Source: Boswellia sacra
Lineage: Eukaryota; Streptophyta; Magnoliopsida; Sapindales; Burseraceae
Direction: 5' to 3'
NCBI GenBank assembly: GCA_013180625.2
Contig: SNVD02012294.1
Location: 1 to 64,000 of the forward strand
DNA: 64,000 nucleotides
Below the pieces are notes generated by a model. It saw only the letters and a list, made by a program, of their open reading frames with translations. It made no database searches and had not been told where the DNA came from. Made by a program: the position numbers and the translations under genes. Within the stretch, counting starts at the first letter, position 1; each line of letters begins with the position of its first letter. Shown piece after piece: positions 1-10,973 of the stretch.

Positions 1-191
1 ATATAAAAACAAATAAGACAGATGGCAATGAGAGATAAAACCTGATCAATTTGATGGCCTATGAAAGGAATCTCCTCGAGACACAAAAATCAATCATTAT
101 TACCTCATTTATTTTTCTTTTCTTTTTTTTTTGTTAATTTATTTTGCAAAAACATTGGGTTGCCTCCCAATAAGCGCTTGGTTTAACGTCC

Positions 192-530
192 TCAACCCGA
201 CGTTAGTTCCATCATGGGAGGATCCAATCTCCGCTGTGCTTCTCTAGTGGGCTTGGATCCTTCTTCCAACAGGAAATGGTGTAAGCATATGGCTGGGCCT
301 TGGATGTTAGCAATCGTCCCCTTAATAGCTGTTTTGTGAACTCTAAATACTCGAACGCGTTTCTCTTCTTGTAGTGGTGCAAGGCCCATTTCTATTGTAA
401 CTAGCAAAGGATCTTTGTCACCCAAAAACACATGCCTCAAAGAATCTGGAAGTAGCTTAAGCTCCAAGGTATTGGCTTTCATCACAGAAGGAAGAAGTTT
501 CTCATTAGATAAAGGCAATTCAATGTACAA
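192..530 (-). pseudogene. gypsy protease-to-reverse-transcriptase linker fragment
   Basis: An open frame of 112 codons in the same frame as the protease upstream. The motifs LELKLLPDSLRHVFLGD and KTAIKGTIANIQG, then REAQRRLDPPMME, are characteristic of the segment joining protease to reverse transcriptase in plant Ty3/gypsy polyproteins. The frame ends six codons after PPMME, where the reverse transcriptase fingers would begin, so the catalytic part is absent rather than merely frameshifted. It starts at an internal Met; the original polyprotein would have read through from 564-1133. Confidence 0.75.
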
Positions 531-563
531 ACATCATACCTGTTTGTGGTTATAGCTATAGTC

Positions 564-1133
564 TCATCTAAGCATGCATAGCTTCCTCCATTTCTTAGTC
601 AATTGTATCAGCTTTCTTGGTTCTTTGAACTTTCTGTCCTTATGTGTTCCACTAATAGCTACATCCAATCCATTCTTGCGAGTTAACTCAAAAAATTGTT
701 GTGGCAAAGAATCAACAACGTCAACTGCAAAAACAGAATGTAAGTCACTAGAGTACCTCATTGCCTCAAAAATGTTGAAACATATCACCTTGCCATCAAA
801 CTCTATGATTAGAGTGCCATCATGAACATCAATCTTTGTTCTAACAGTTTTCGAGAATGGTCTCCGTAACAGAATCGAAGTTGGATTAGGAGATGTCTCA
901 TCCTCTGTTTCAAGGACAAAGAAGTTTGCTGGGAAAACCAATTGATTCACCTGCAGAAGCACATCTTCCACAACTCTTTTGGGATATGCATTAAAATAAT
1001 CAGCAAGCTGAATGGTAATACCAGTTTCCGCAAAAAGTCCAAGATTTAAAGAAGCATAAATAGAATATGGCATGATGTTAATAGATGCTTCTAAATCTAA
1101 CATAAACTTGGTTTTACCAATGGTGCATGGCAT
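564..1133 (-). pseudogene. gypsy retropepsin-like (aspartic protease) fragment
   Basis: The 189-codon frame holds the plant gypsy retropepsin pattern: DLEASINIMPYSIYASLNLG, where active copies usually read DLGAS-N-MPYS. The glycine next to the active-site aspartate is replaced by Glu, which would be expected to impair catalysis. A second conserved block (ILLRRPFSKTVRTKIDVHDG, equivalent to LGRPFL-TA-A-IDV--G) follows. It shares its frame with 192-530 and with the gag segments at 1176-1364 and 1644-2084, with stops between them. This is a relic of a polyprotein, not a host gene. Confidence 0.8.
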
Positions 1134-1175
1134 GGTGAACGTACCTGGATCTTTGCACTTTGGAGGAATTTTTCT

Positions 1176-2271
1176 TTACAATACAGCTGAAACATTTTTC
1201 CCTACACTTACTTTCTCATTTCCTTTTAACTTTCTCTTGCTGGTGCATAACTCTTTGAGACATTTTATATAACGAGGTACTTGCTTGATAGCATCCAGAA
1301 GTGTTATATTTACCTCGATCTTGTGAGAAGTTTTCAGGATTTCTGATTCTTGCTCACTCTTCATTTTGGCAAACGGCTAGGAAAAAGTGTAGTTGAGTAC
1401 ATAAGAGAATTTGAGTTTTAAGATCTACCTTAGAAGATGAATGTGTTGTTCAGGTGGGAAGTGATGTCATCATCCTTTCATCAGTTTGTGATTTCTTTGT
1501 CCAGGTTTTGGATACTTTCCCAGTTTCCATTTGCTCTCCATTTTGAATTTGCTCTCCACTTTGCAAGTTATCGCCAAGCATTCTCTCTTGGATTGATCAC
1601 CGTTTGAGAGATAATTTTTCTGAGTCTTGGCCCTCGAATTTGCTCATGCTAGTAGCCAATTGTCCCATTTGAGTTGCGAGATTTTGGATACTTGCCCCAG
1701 TTTCCTGCTGGAATTGCATTGTGTTAGTGGCAAGTGCATAAACAATACCTCGGAGTGACCTACTCTGAGTTTTCTGTAGCTGGTTGTGATGCTTGTTTTG
1801 GACATTTGGTGGTTGGTTGTCTTTGAAAAGGTTGCTGCAACTCTAGTTGATTGAAACTTGTGCCGATTTGTATCACATTTGGAGTGATTGTGGTTGATGT
1901 ATTTCCAGTAACTGAAATTATGTTCATCTTCCCTCCAGCATTGTAGTGCTATAGAAAGCATCATACATTGGCCTCTTTTGTCCTGGAAATCCACCCATGG
2001 CATTGGCTTGTTCCATAGATTCTTCTTGTAAAGTTGGATACATGTCGATTGGATGCTCCATCGTAGAATATATCCCACATTCATAAGATTTTGGCATATC
2101 TCCTACAGCCATGTTTTCCACAAGAGAGGTTAGCTCAGAAAGTTGTTGTTCAATGTTCGGAGTGCTTGCCTCATTTACTCTCCATGGTACTTGTGGCTCA
2201 AATCCGCTACTGAATTGATAGAAGTTTACTGCCATGTTGTCTAAACACAAACAATCAGAAAAGAAAAACAA
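1176..2271 (-). pseudogene. gypsy gag C-terminal remnant
   Basis: Three broken frames (1924-2271, 1644-2084 and 1176-1364) are together consistent with the C-terminal half of an Athila/Tat-type gag. The recognisable part is a degraded knuckle-like segment (C-IYS--EHPIDMYP) followed by QANAMGGFPG, a common motif of these proteins. At least one frame change lies in the overlap 1924-2084, and stops separate the rest. Boundaries are approximate. Confidence 0.55.
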
Positions 2272-2323
2272 AGAAAATATGAATCAACAATGAAAACAAA
2301 ATAACAAATCTATTAGAAAATCA

Positions 2324-2342
2324 ATCCCCGGCAACGGCGCCA
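2324..2342 (-). promoter_or_regulatory. primer binding site, tRNA-Asp type
   Basis: The plus strand reads ATCCCCGGCAACGGCGCCA, the 3' end of plant tRNA-Asp(GUC) without its CCA tail. The minus strand is therefore its complement, placed just inside the 5' LTR of the minus-strand gypsy element. This fixes the element's orientation and the LTR inner edge at about 2349. The match is from memory of the tRNA sequence. Confidence 0.85.
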
Positions 2343-2348
2343 AAAACT

Positions 2349-3756
2349 TGATGCGTTCGAAACTAGCAAGTATACTAGTCGTACAAGTAATAAAGTGATA
2401 AGTAAGATAGCGTTCCCACGAGGATTGATTCTAATTGAATTTGTTATTTCCAGCAACAATAAACTAAACAGGGGGGTTTTGTTGATTGATTAACTAAACT
2501 TAATACGAAAGCAAATGAAGAATAACACAAAGCAAAGTTAAATTTGAGTGAAAAATCAATGAGGGAAATCTGGTTAGGGATCCTTCTCTACCACAAGATA
2601 TTGATTTACGAATTAATTGTAGAATTGTCATCCAATTACACCATTGAAATTATCAACCGTAGATAACAACAAGCTCTGTTATCCCAATCTTTCCTTACTT
2701 TTGTTGTTAAATAAAACAGGCTCTTTATTTAATCTCTATCCATTAAACAACCTAGAACAAGCTCTCTAAATTTAATTCAATGGATGCATTACGATAAGAA
2801 AGATAGGTTGATCTAAGCAATCAACACACAAGCTCGGATTATTTAACTTAGGTTGTATTCTCCAATTGCAATCTCTGATCACAATTTTGCTACTAAGGAT
2901 TAGAAATTCAAGACAATTACGGATCAAGATTTCTAGTCTAGCAATAGACAACAAACAGATTATATTCAGTTGGCCATTCGAAATACAATCCAGCAAGCAA
3001 TCATAAGCATTAGATATAGGAAAATACAAGCAACTTCAATTAGAGATTGGATAACAACTTCTTGCACAATCAACTTACAAAAACCATATCAGGGGCTTTG
3101 AAATCACCCTCAACCAATTCAGATTCAGCTACATATGTTTAAGAACGTGGTAAATACAATACAATATGGAGACATTCCAGAAAATGAAAGGGAAGGGAAA
3201 AACTTAGCAAATTTAATGTAATTCTCTTTGGATTGTAGTTCTTCCTCTTTCCAAGCTTCCTTTCTCCTTCAAGAACTCCAAGGATGAAAGAATTCCAGAG
3301 CTGAAGCCTCCACCACGTTCTCCCCTTCTTCAAGTTTGAAAATAAAACCTAAAATAAATGTGTTTAATACTCTGCTACAAGTATGTTGCTACAGTGTCCC
3401 GTATTATACATGCTACATGATGTGTGGAATTACATTTCTACACTTCTCACACTGTTTTGATTACAACTTTCGGTACACTGAATGAATTCATAAACCGAAA
3501 ATTTCTCCAAAAAGTAGACTTCGAGAGCTTTTCAACGGTATATGATATTTCATCGTGTTCATTGTATATCAATACAATTAAATCCGAGAAGATGGTTGAC
3601 TAGCAGAGGTGAAAATGAAGGGTTTTACTCCATTTTTGTGCAAAGTTGCTCCAAAACTCCTACAAACTTCAAACACACAAACATAAAAAATGACCCACGG
3701 AATATACAAAGACCTGACGAATTGATATAAAAGTAATACTAATAGACCACCTATCA
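2349..3756 (-). repeat. 5' LTR of the gypsy element (single copy in window)
   Basis: On the minus strand this 1408-bp block starts TGATAG at 3756 and ends with CA at 2349, six bases before the primer site. Its outer edge abuts the untranslated leader of the copia element, so the gypsy element appears to have inserted there. The partner LTR is outside the window, so the outer boundary rests on the TGATAG motif and the break in context. Confidence 0.7.
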
Positions 3757-3899
3757 ACTGGTCTGGGCTTATTGATTTTGATTGCTATTATTGAATATAA
3801 TAGTGTTGTTGAAGCTTCGTTATGGTGATTTTGTGTATCGAGCTTATTTGTGATAGGTTATAATCTTCATCCGTCCACTGATCAGAGAAGACAGTGACT

Positions 3900-4880
3900 A
3901 TGACAAATACAAAAATAGATGTTGAAAAATTTGATGGCCGAAATAATTTCGGCTTATGGCAGAGTGAGGTGTTGGACGGGTTGTATCAGCAGGATTTGGA
4001 AGAAACAAAACCAGAAGATATTAGTGCAAGAGATTGAGACAGGCTGAATATAAAAGCTAGTGGGTTGATTCGCTCTTGCTTGTGTAGAGAACAAAAGTAC
4101 CCATTCACTAAGGAGACATCTGCAAGCAAACTGTGGAAGGCGCTGGAAAACAAATATATGAAGAAAAGCAATGAGAATCGGCTGTATCTATTGAAGAGAT
4201 TGTTTCGTCTCCAGTTGAAACCAGGTACGAGCATCAGTTCTCATATTGATGAGTTTAATAAGTTAATTGCTGATTTGTTAAACTTAGATGAAACCTTCAA
4301 AGATGAAATTAAGGCTATGCTATTGATTGGCTCATTTCCGGATGAATTAGATATTTGTGTTATTACTCTATCCATGGGAAAGATAAACTGTCTTTTTGAA
4401 GAGTTGTTTGCTTTGTTGAATTATGAAATTCGTAAGAAAGATCAAAGGGAACATAGTGATGAGTCAGTAGATGCATGGACAGTGAGAGGGCGTAGTCAAA
4501 GTAGGAAACTAGGAAAAAGAGGAAAATCTTGGTCGAGGGGTAGATTAAGAAAAGATGAGTGTGCCTTTTGTCGTGAGAAAGGACATTGGAAGAAAGATTG
4601 TCCTAAATTGAAAAAGAAAGATAAGGGCAACGCTGTTTCTGATGCATGTGTTGTTGAGCGTGAAAATGATAGTGAGTCAGATATATGTCTAGCTGGTCAC
4701 CTATCCACTTCTGGTTCTGATGAGTGGATTATGGATTCGGGTTGTACTTATCATATGTGTCCACATCGGGATTGGTTCTTTCAGTTTGAAGAGCTTGATT
4801 GTGGAGTTGTGTATATGGGCAATGATGATATTTGCCATACTGCTAGGATAGGTTCGATCCGTTTGAGGAATCATGAGCGC
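3900..4880 (+). pseudogene. copia gag and start of retropepsin, one nonsense codon
   Basis: The ATG at 3900 opens a frame starting MTNTKIDVEKFDGRNNFGLW, a typical Tork-type gag N-terminus. A TGA at 4035-4037 interrupts it where relatives carry tryptophan (TGG), after which the same frame runs to about 4880. It contains a gag zinc knuckle (CAFCREKGHWKKDC, pattern CX2CX4HX4C) and the retropepsin site WIMDSGCTYHMCP. The frame ends where the SINE-like sequence begins; homologous coding resumes after about 5143 in another frame. Confidence 0.85.
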
Positions 4881-5142
4881 CTTTTTATGTAACGGTCTCC
4901 TTATCCACCGGGGAACAGGGCCTTACAGGACACCCTCTTTTACCCGCGTGGTAGGTGGGCCCCACATATCCAGGTATTGTCCCCTCTGGGCCAGCACCGC
5001 CACCCTCAGGGTTTTGTCCACATCGGGGAACAGGGGCTCGAAGCACACCCTCTTTTACCCGTGTGGCGCCTCCCCCACTCGAACTCGGGACCTCCACCAC
5101 AAAGGCTCCCAAAGTTCAACATGAGTACCATTTGGGCAACTG
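4880..5142 (-). mobile_element. SINE-like insertion in the copia protease region
   Basis: About 260 bp interrupt the retropepsin reading frame between the codons for RLRNHE and TRVLTDVRYVP. On the minus strand it starts with a tRNA-like head: an A-box-like GTTGCCCAAATGG and, about 45 bases on, a B-box-like GAGTTCGAGTGG. The body holds two imperfect direct repeats, at about 4905-4968 and 5019-5081, each with CACCCTCTTTTACCCG. A short T run on the plus strand (4881-4885) would be the A tail. I could not define a clean target duplication, so edges are uncertain by about 10 bases and the SINE class is an inference. Confidence 0.5.
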
Positions 5143-8103
5143 ACTAGAGTTCTGACAGATGTTCGATATGTACCGAAGTTGAAGAAGAATATCATCTCTT
5201 TGGGAGCCTTAGAATCTAAAGGCTGTGGTATATCTATTCGAGATGGTATTCTGAGGGTCACTTCAGGCGCTCTTGTGGTATTGAAAGGCACTAGGAGGAA
5301 TAACTTGTATTACTATAATGGTAGTACGGTTATTGGATCAGCTGCTATGGTTTCTGATAATGATACAGATTTAGAGATCACGAGACTGTGGCATATGCGT
5401 TTGGGACATACAGGTGAGAAAGCCTTATTCAGTTTGGTGAAGCGAGACTTATTGAAAGGTGCAAAGACCTGCAAGCTGGATTTATGTGAGCATTGTGTTC
5501 TGGGAAAGCAGAAGAGAGTGAAATTTGGTACCGCTATTCATAATACCAAGGGTATTCTTGATTATGTTCACTCAGATGTGTGGGGACCTACTAAAACCGT
5601 ATCTATGGGAGGTAGGCACTACTTTGTTACTTTTGTTGATGACTTTTCCAGAAGAACTTGGGTGTACTGTTTGAAATCAAAAGATAATGTACTTAGTGCT
5701 TTCCTTAAGTGGAAAAAGATGATTGAGACACAAACTGGCAAGAAGATCAAGCATCTCAGAACAGATAATGGTGGTGAGTATTGCAGTGATCAGTTTTTGA
5801 AATTGTGTCATAATGAAGGTATTGTACGTCATTTTACTGTTAGAGGTACACCGCAACAGAATGAGATGGCAGAACGCATGAACCGGACATTGCTGGAGAA
5901 AGTTCGGTGTATGTTGTCCAATGCTGGGTTAGGCAAAGAATTTTGGGCTGAGGCTGTGACTTATGCATGTCGTCTCATTAATCGTCTACCTTCAGCTGCT
6001 ATTGGTGATAGAACTCCATTGGAGGTATGGTCTGGACAACCGGTTTCTGATTATGATTCTTTACATGTTTTTGGTTCTCCTGCATATTATCATGTGAAAG
6101 AATCTAAGCTGGATCCTAGAGCCAAGAAAGCGATTTTCTTGGGATTTGCTTCAGGAGTAAAAGGATATCGTCTTTGGTGTCCTAGTTCGAGGAAGATTGT
6201 ATCTAGTCGAGATGTGACATTTGATGAGTCTTCAATGTTGAAGAAATCAGAAAACCAGACAAAGGTGAATGGTACTCCACAGCAGGTGGAGCATACTCAG
6301 CAGCAGGTGGAGTTTGAAACGACGACATTGAACCCAGTTAGATCTGTTGAGACAAATGATGGTACTCCTGTGACAGAGGGAGATTTGGGAGATGATGGTG
6401 AGGTTCTACTCAGGAACCTCTAACAGCAACAAGAATCTATTGCAGTTAATAGGCCAAGACGTGAGATTCGCAGACCTGCTCGATTTGCTGATATGGTGGC
6501 CTATACACTTCCAATTGTAGATGCTGATGTTCCTTCCACTTATAGAGAGGCAGTCAGATGTTCTGAAGTTGATGAGTGGAAGACAGCTATGAGCGAAGAG
6601 ATGCAGTCTCTTCAGAAGAGTGAAACTTGGGAGCTAGCTCAACTACCTAAGGGTAAAAAGGCAATTGGGTGCAAATGGGTATATGCAAAGAAAGATGGAT
6701 TTCCTGACAAGAATGACGTCCGCTACAAGGCAAGGTTGGTGGCTAAAGGTTATGCTCAGAGAGAAGGAATTGACTACAATGAGGTATTTTCTCCAGTTGT
6801 GAAACATTCTTCCATTAGAATTTTGTTGGCCTTGGTAGCTCAGATGAATATGGAATTAGTTCAATTGGATGTAAAAACTGCATTTTTACATGGTGACTTG
6901 GAAGAGGAAATCTATATGACTCAGCCAGAGGGATTCAGAGTTGCTGGTAAGGAAAATTTGGTTTGCAAACTGAAAAGATCGCTTTATGGTTTGAAGCAAT
7001 CTCCCAGACAGTGGTATAAGCAATTTGATCGATTTATGATAGGTCAGAGGTACACAAAAAGCAAATTTGATAATTGTGTGTATTTTCGAAGGCTACATGA
7101 TGGTTCTTTCATTTATCTACTCTTGTATGTTGATGATATGTTGATAGCTTCGACGAATGTCGAAGAAATTGCAAAGTTGAAGACTCAGTTGAATCAAGAG
7201 TTTGAGATGAAAGATTTGGGTGAAGCTAAGAAGATTCTAGGCATGGAGATTAGCAGAGATAGAGGGAGAAGCAAGATTTGTTTGACTCAGAAGCAGTATC
7301 TGAAGAAGGTATTACAGCGGTTTGGCATTACAGAGCAGTCAAAACCTGTAAGTACCCCACTTGCTCCTCATATGAAGCTCAGTGCATCTTTATCTCCTAG
7401 TACAGATGAGGAACGAGAGTATATGTCTCGAGTTCCGTATGCTAATGCAGTTGGTAGCCTGATGTATGCTATGGTGTGTACGAGACCCGACATTTCACAT
7501 GCAGTTGGAGTTGTGAGCAGGTATATGCATGATCCTGGTAAAGGACATTGGCAAGCAGTGAAATGGATTCTACGGTATTTGTTGAGAACCGTAGATGTTG
7601 GCTTAGTCTTTGAGAGGGATGATACATGTGGTCAGTATGCTATTGGTTATGTTGATTCAGATTATGCTGGTGATTTGGATAAACGTCGGTCGACAACCGG
7701 TTATGTGTTTACTCTTGCAAGAGCACCAGTGAGTTGGAAGTCTACTTTACAGTCTACAGTGGCTTTATCTACTACAGAGGCAGAGTATATGGCAATGACA
7801 GAGGCTGTGAAGGAAGCTATTTGGTTACAGGGATTGCTGGATGAATTGGGAATTAGACAAAAGAAGATTAGTCTTTATTTTGACAGTCAGAGGGCTATCC
7901 ATTTAGCGAAGAATCCAGTGTTCCATGTTCGTACGAAGCATATTGATGTTCGGTATCATTTTGTGCAGGAGATTATTGATGAAGGGAGAATCTTACTTTA
8001 GAAGATTGAGACTGCCGAGAATCCCGCAGATATGTTGACTAAGATTGTGACAGCGATCAAGTTCAGTCATTGTTTGGACTTGATCAACATTATGCGAATT
8101 TGA
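5143..8103 (+). pseudogene. copia pol: integrase, reverse transcriptase, RNase H
   Basis: One frame runs from the end of the protease to TGA at 8101-8103 with only two internal stops (TAA 6421-6423, TAG 7999-8001). Integrase shows the HHCC zinc motif (LWHMRLGHTGEKA..CEHCVLGKQ) and D,D35E residues (SDVWGP, TDNGGEY, then the QNEMAERMNRT segment). Reverse transcriptase has KARLVAKGYAQREGIDY, QLDVKTAFLHGDLEEEIYM and the YVDDML catalytic box. RNase H has YVDSDYAGD, STTEAEYMA and TKHIDVRYHF. The tail ENPADMLTK after the last stop is also conserved. Length and order are normal for copia pol, so this copy decayed only recently by point changes. Confidence 0.92.
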
Positions 8104-8191
8104 CCACGCCATTGAGCGCATTTGGAGGCGTCGCAGTTATGATAGAGAATGTGGGAAAAAGAAGAAATTTGTGGTGGAATGGCTAAATCGC

Positions 8192-8204
8192 CAAGGTGGA
8201 GAAT
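8192..8204 (+). promoter_or_regulatory. polypurine tract of the copia element
   Basis: The purine-rich AAGGTGGAGAAT lies immediately before the TGTTAG start of the 3' LTR, the expected place for the plus-strand primer of reverse transcription. Confidence 0.6.
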
Positions 8205-8772
8205 TGTTAGAATTGTGGCTCTTTAGCCATTGTGTGTGTATCCAAGGATCCCACATGGAGTGGGAGTCTTTGTATTGAAGAGACTTGGGCTTATAAATAA
8301 AAGCCAAGTCTTCTCAATTAGTTGTCCCATTAGAAATTCTCCTCCACCCCTTCTATTTGTGAGGTCTCACATATAAGACCTCATAGTTTAAGGGCCTTTC
8401 ATTAAGGACCTTAAAGTTTGTAATATTTGTTTTTCCCATTTTGTTTTGGGTATTTGTGGTATTGCCCAATTGTTTGGGTAATTACAGTTTGGCCCAACTA
8501 TTTGGGTAATTGCAGTTTGTCCCAATAGTTATGGTATTTGTATTGTGGCCCAAAAGTTTGTAATTCTCTTTGAAGATAATGGAAAGTTTCTTCAGCAGCG
8601 CCCGATGACGTAGGTATTTATACCGAACCTCGTTAAATCTTGGTATTCTTTCTATTTTTGCGTTGTGGTTGATTGGTTGCCTCTTTAGTTGCTATTATAT
8701 TCAATTATCTAGCATAGTTTGTGGTTGTGCATTTGGTTATTCTGTTGGTTATCGCTTCCGCCGTGCATAACA
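8205..8772 (+). repeat. copia 3' LTR (568 bp)
   Basis: Starts TGTTAGAATTGTGGC and ends GCATAACA, with perfect TG..CA borders. It contains a TATA-like TATAAATAAAAG at about 8292-8303 and a short internal repeat of the phrase CCCAA-TGTTTGGGTAATT around 8460-8520. No second copy is visible in the window. Confidence 0.85.
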
Positions 8773-9488
8773 GGTTTTACCTACTAAACTACTCTCTTCA
8801 ACAAAACACCGTGGATAAAGCCGAATACCCAACTGAAATAGCAAAAGCCACCCACCACTGTGTTAATTAATTTCCTTCAAAGAATATTTGGGCTGCACTA
8901 GGATTGTATGGGATGTCTTTCTTGAGCTTTATAGCGGGACTATTAATTGAAATCTCAATCATTACGGTGGAGCTTCTTTTTTTTTTTTTTTTAAATTAGC
9001 CAAGGCTAATAGTAGATAATGACATACTTATTAATATTAACAAAATATGGCATTTTGTTCAAATTTCACTGGGTTTTTTTCTTCGTGAGTTGTGTTGAAA
9101 ATCACATTGAGAACATCGGCAGGAAGGAAGGGCTTGTTGTGGACTCTTACATGACAACAATTACTTCTGGGGTGTTTTTAGTCATTTGAATTTTAGGTAT
9201 ATCTTTAGTTTAAAATATTAAAGAAATACTTAAAAAAGAGTTTAAGTAGAGCACAAATAACTTCAATATTCTACAATTTCCATAAGCAAGACTAGAATAA
9301 TCATAAAACAACCAGAAGGAAGAACAATATGAAGATAAAAGAAGCGCTACGAAGATTGAGTCATAGCCACATGCATGTGCACACAACATAACAGAAGGAA
9401 TGAAATGGTGAAACAGATCATTAGATGCAGGAGCAAAGGTACCAAAACTTGAAGTAAATCATGAATTAAGCGTATCTTAGAAGTTACC
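8773..9488. other. spacer between copia element and DUF247 gene
   Basis: Flanking host sequence with a T run at about 8979-8993. On the minus strand, 8800-8960 can be read as two short open pieces, one with a hydrophobic WWVAFAISVGYSAL stretch, but stops interrupt them and I do not recognise a family. The 3' untranslated part of the DUF247 gene would fall here. Confidence 0.4.
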
Positions 9489-10973
9489 TCATTCATAGTA
9501 TCCCAAAATGTAAATGGTCGAAAAAACTGTGAAAACAAGTACTATTATTGCAGCAACGAAAGCAAGAATGCTCCAAGGCCTTTGAAAGTGTTGATGAATG
9601 AATTGAAATATCCAAGTCATCCATTTGTTGCAGTAACGTTTTTGAATCTCACTTTTGACGTTTGAATATTTTTCCGGATTTGACACTAAGTTAGTGCCTA
9701 TCACATTGAAGAGTTGGGCCACTTCTTCATCACTTCCAAGCGCATTGTAAAGTATTTGCCTGTCTCGCAGCTCTTTAACATCCCGGGCTCGGTCAATGAG
9801 TGCATCAAGAGAGAATATATAAGAGGAGACCCCAAAGTCATTGACAAAATTTGGACACATTTCATAGGCTATCAGGTTTAAGAACTTGAAAGCTGTTGAG
9901 CCATCCACTACAATTGGTGGAAGCTTTAAAGTCCCCAGATTGAAAGTAATGTCAGTTAAACGTCCTGTATTACTAGGCCTCAATCGAATCCCTACTGCTT
10001 TAAGTTCCTCAATACTCCGAAAAAACTGCAAATCATGTGTTTGCACATGCGATGGATTCTCACATGCCTTGCCTATGCATTCAATCAGATCTTTTAATTT
10101 TTCACATGGCTATTTTATGAATTCCACCGACTTTTTAATTAGTGGAACTATGAAGTACGACGTCATATCTTCCTTGAAAGATTGGAGAAGTCTTGTCCGC
10201 AAAAGGTCCAGAAGATGAATGGTTGCTGTTTCAGTTTCGCTCTTCTGATGCTCCTGCTTCTCCTTCTCCTTCTCCTTCTCCTTTGGTGCCTTTATCATAT
10301 CGATGATAAATTTTTCAATTGACTCCCTGATCTCATTCTTTTTACCTGATAAGCTCATTAATAACTCCAGAAGCGGAAACGGAAGTTGGTTCTCCAGCAA
10401 AAACAAATCTTCTTGCATAAATGTTAGGCAATCAACTTTTATCCTCGACTCTATAAAGCTCGTAGCATTTTTACTTCTAGCACAATGTATATAATGAAGT
10501 ACTGCACACCCATCCACAAAAAAGATCCAAGCGAGGTCATCATCTTCAAACTTGTTCTCCTCAACATAGCACTCCCGCAAATTTTTAATCACAGTCCTAA
10601 TTTTGAAATATACAACATTTTTCTGCAAACGATGTTCTTTGAGGAATAGGGCAGCTAATTTAAGCTTCACTTTTTCTGTTACCTCAAAATCCGGCCTGCT
10701 GTTATGGTGGTAAGGACCAATTGAGAACATTTTTGGTCCAAAGTATTTACGGCTGTCGTCATTAATTATGATGGGTGGAACCCGTTGAATCTTTGGTGGG
10801 CGTTCCTGATCCTCAATATGTAATGCGATTTCCGAGGATTCAAGCTTCTTTTCCATACTACTGATACTGGAGTTCACTTCCGCCTCATCGACTTCAGACC
10901 AATTTTTTGTTAGGTAATTGACCTTTTTTGTTATGAACATTCCGATCAAAAATGCTGGCACTCTCCCCACTTT
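9489..10973 (-). pseudogene. DUF247 protein gene, main (third) exon with one in-frame TAG
   Basis: A 495-codon frame runs from a splice acceptor (CTACACAG, exon starts at 10973) to TGA at 9489-9491, interrupted only by TAG at 10110-10112. It is a DUF247 (PF03140) protein, a plant family usually of 400-500 residues with a C-terminal membrane anchor. Visible hallmarks: KYFGPKMFSIGPYHH, WIFFVDGCAVLHYI, DLFLLENQLPFPLLELL, and a final hydrophobic helix WSILAFVAAIIVLVFTVFST. No ATG starts the frame: the codon before GRVP is GTG, and the exon opens KVGRVP in phase 0 behind the acceptor, so upstream coding exons are likely. The TAG lies about 290 residues in and would remove the anchor. Molecular function is not known; some relatives act in self-incompatibility. 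Sequencing error or readthrough cannot be excluded. Confidence 0.85.

Larger units (their letters stand above)
1..3756 (-). mobile_element. Ty3/gypsy LTR retrotransposon, internally deleted, cut by window edge
   Basis: Read on the minus strand, the order is LTR (3756 to 2349), a 6-base spacer, a primer binding site matching the 3' end of tRNA-Asp, a gag remnant, a retropepsin-like domain, and the linker that normally leads into reverse transcriptase (ending near 205 with the motif REAQRRLDPPMME). Where reverse transcriptase should start, the sequence passes directly to a stretch (about 140-200) resembling the post-pol spacer of these elements (GGGAGGCAACCCAA on the minus strand). No reverse transcriptase, RNase H or integrase motif is visible before position 1. 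The N-terminal gag domain is also missing, since the first open frame starts about 50 bases from the primer site. The style resembles Athila/Tat-type elements (inference). The second LTR must lie left of the window. Confidence 0.8.
3757..8772 (+). mobile_element. Ty1/copia retrotransposon (Tork/Tnt1-like), 5' part separated
   Basis: Contents in order: untranslated leader (3757-3899), gag and retropepsin (3900-4890), a SINE-like insertion, integrase, reverse transcriptase and RNase H (5143-8103), polypurine tract (about 8192-8204) and a 568-bp 3' LTR. Integrase before reverse transcriptase identifies the copia order. The 5' LTR and primer site are not seen; the gypsy element inserted in the leader, so they probably lie left of position 1. 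Lineage is inferred from gag style and the TGTTAG..AACA LTR ends. The first 5 bases after the LTR (GGTTT) are the candidate target duplication, but the other copy is out of view. Confidence 0.9.

Noticed and set aside
10303..10494. Plus-strand open frames opposite the DUF247 exon.
   Set aside because: Shadows of the minus-strand coding sequence.
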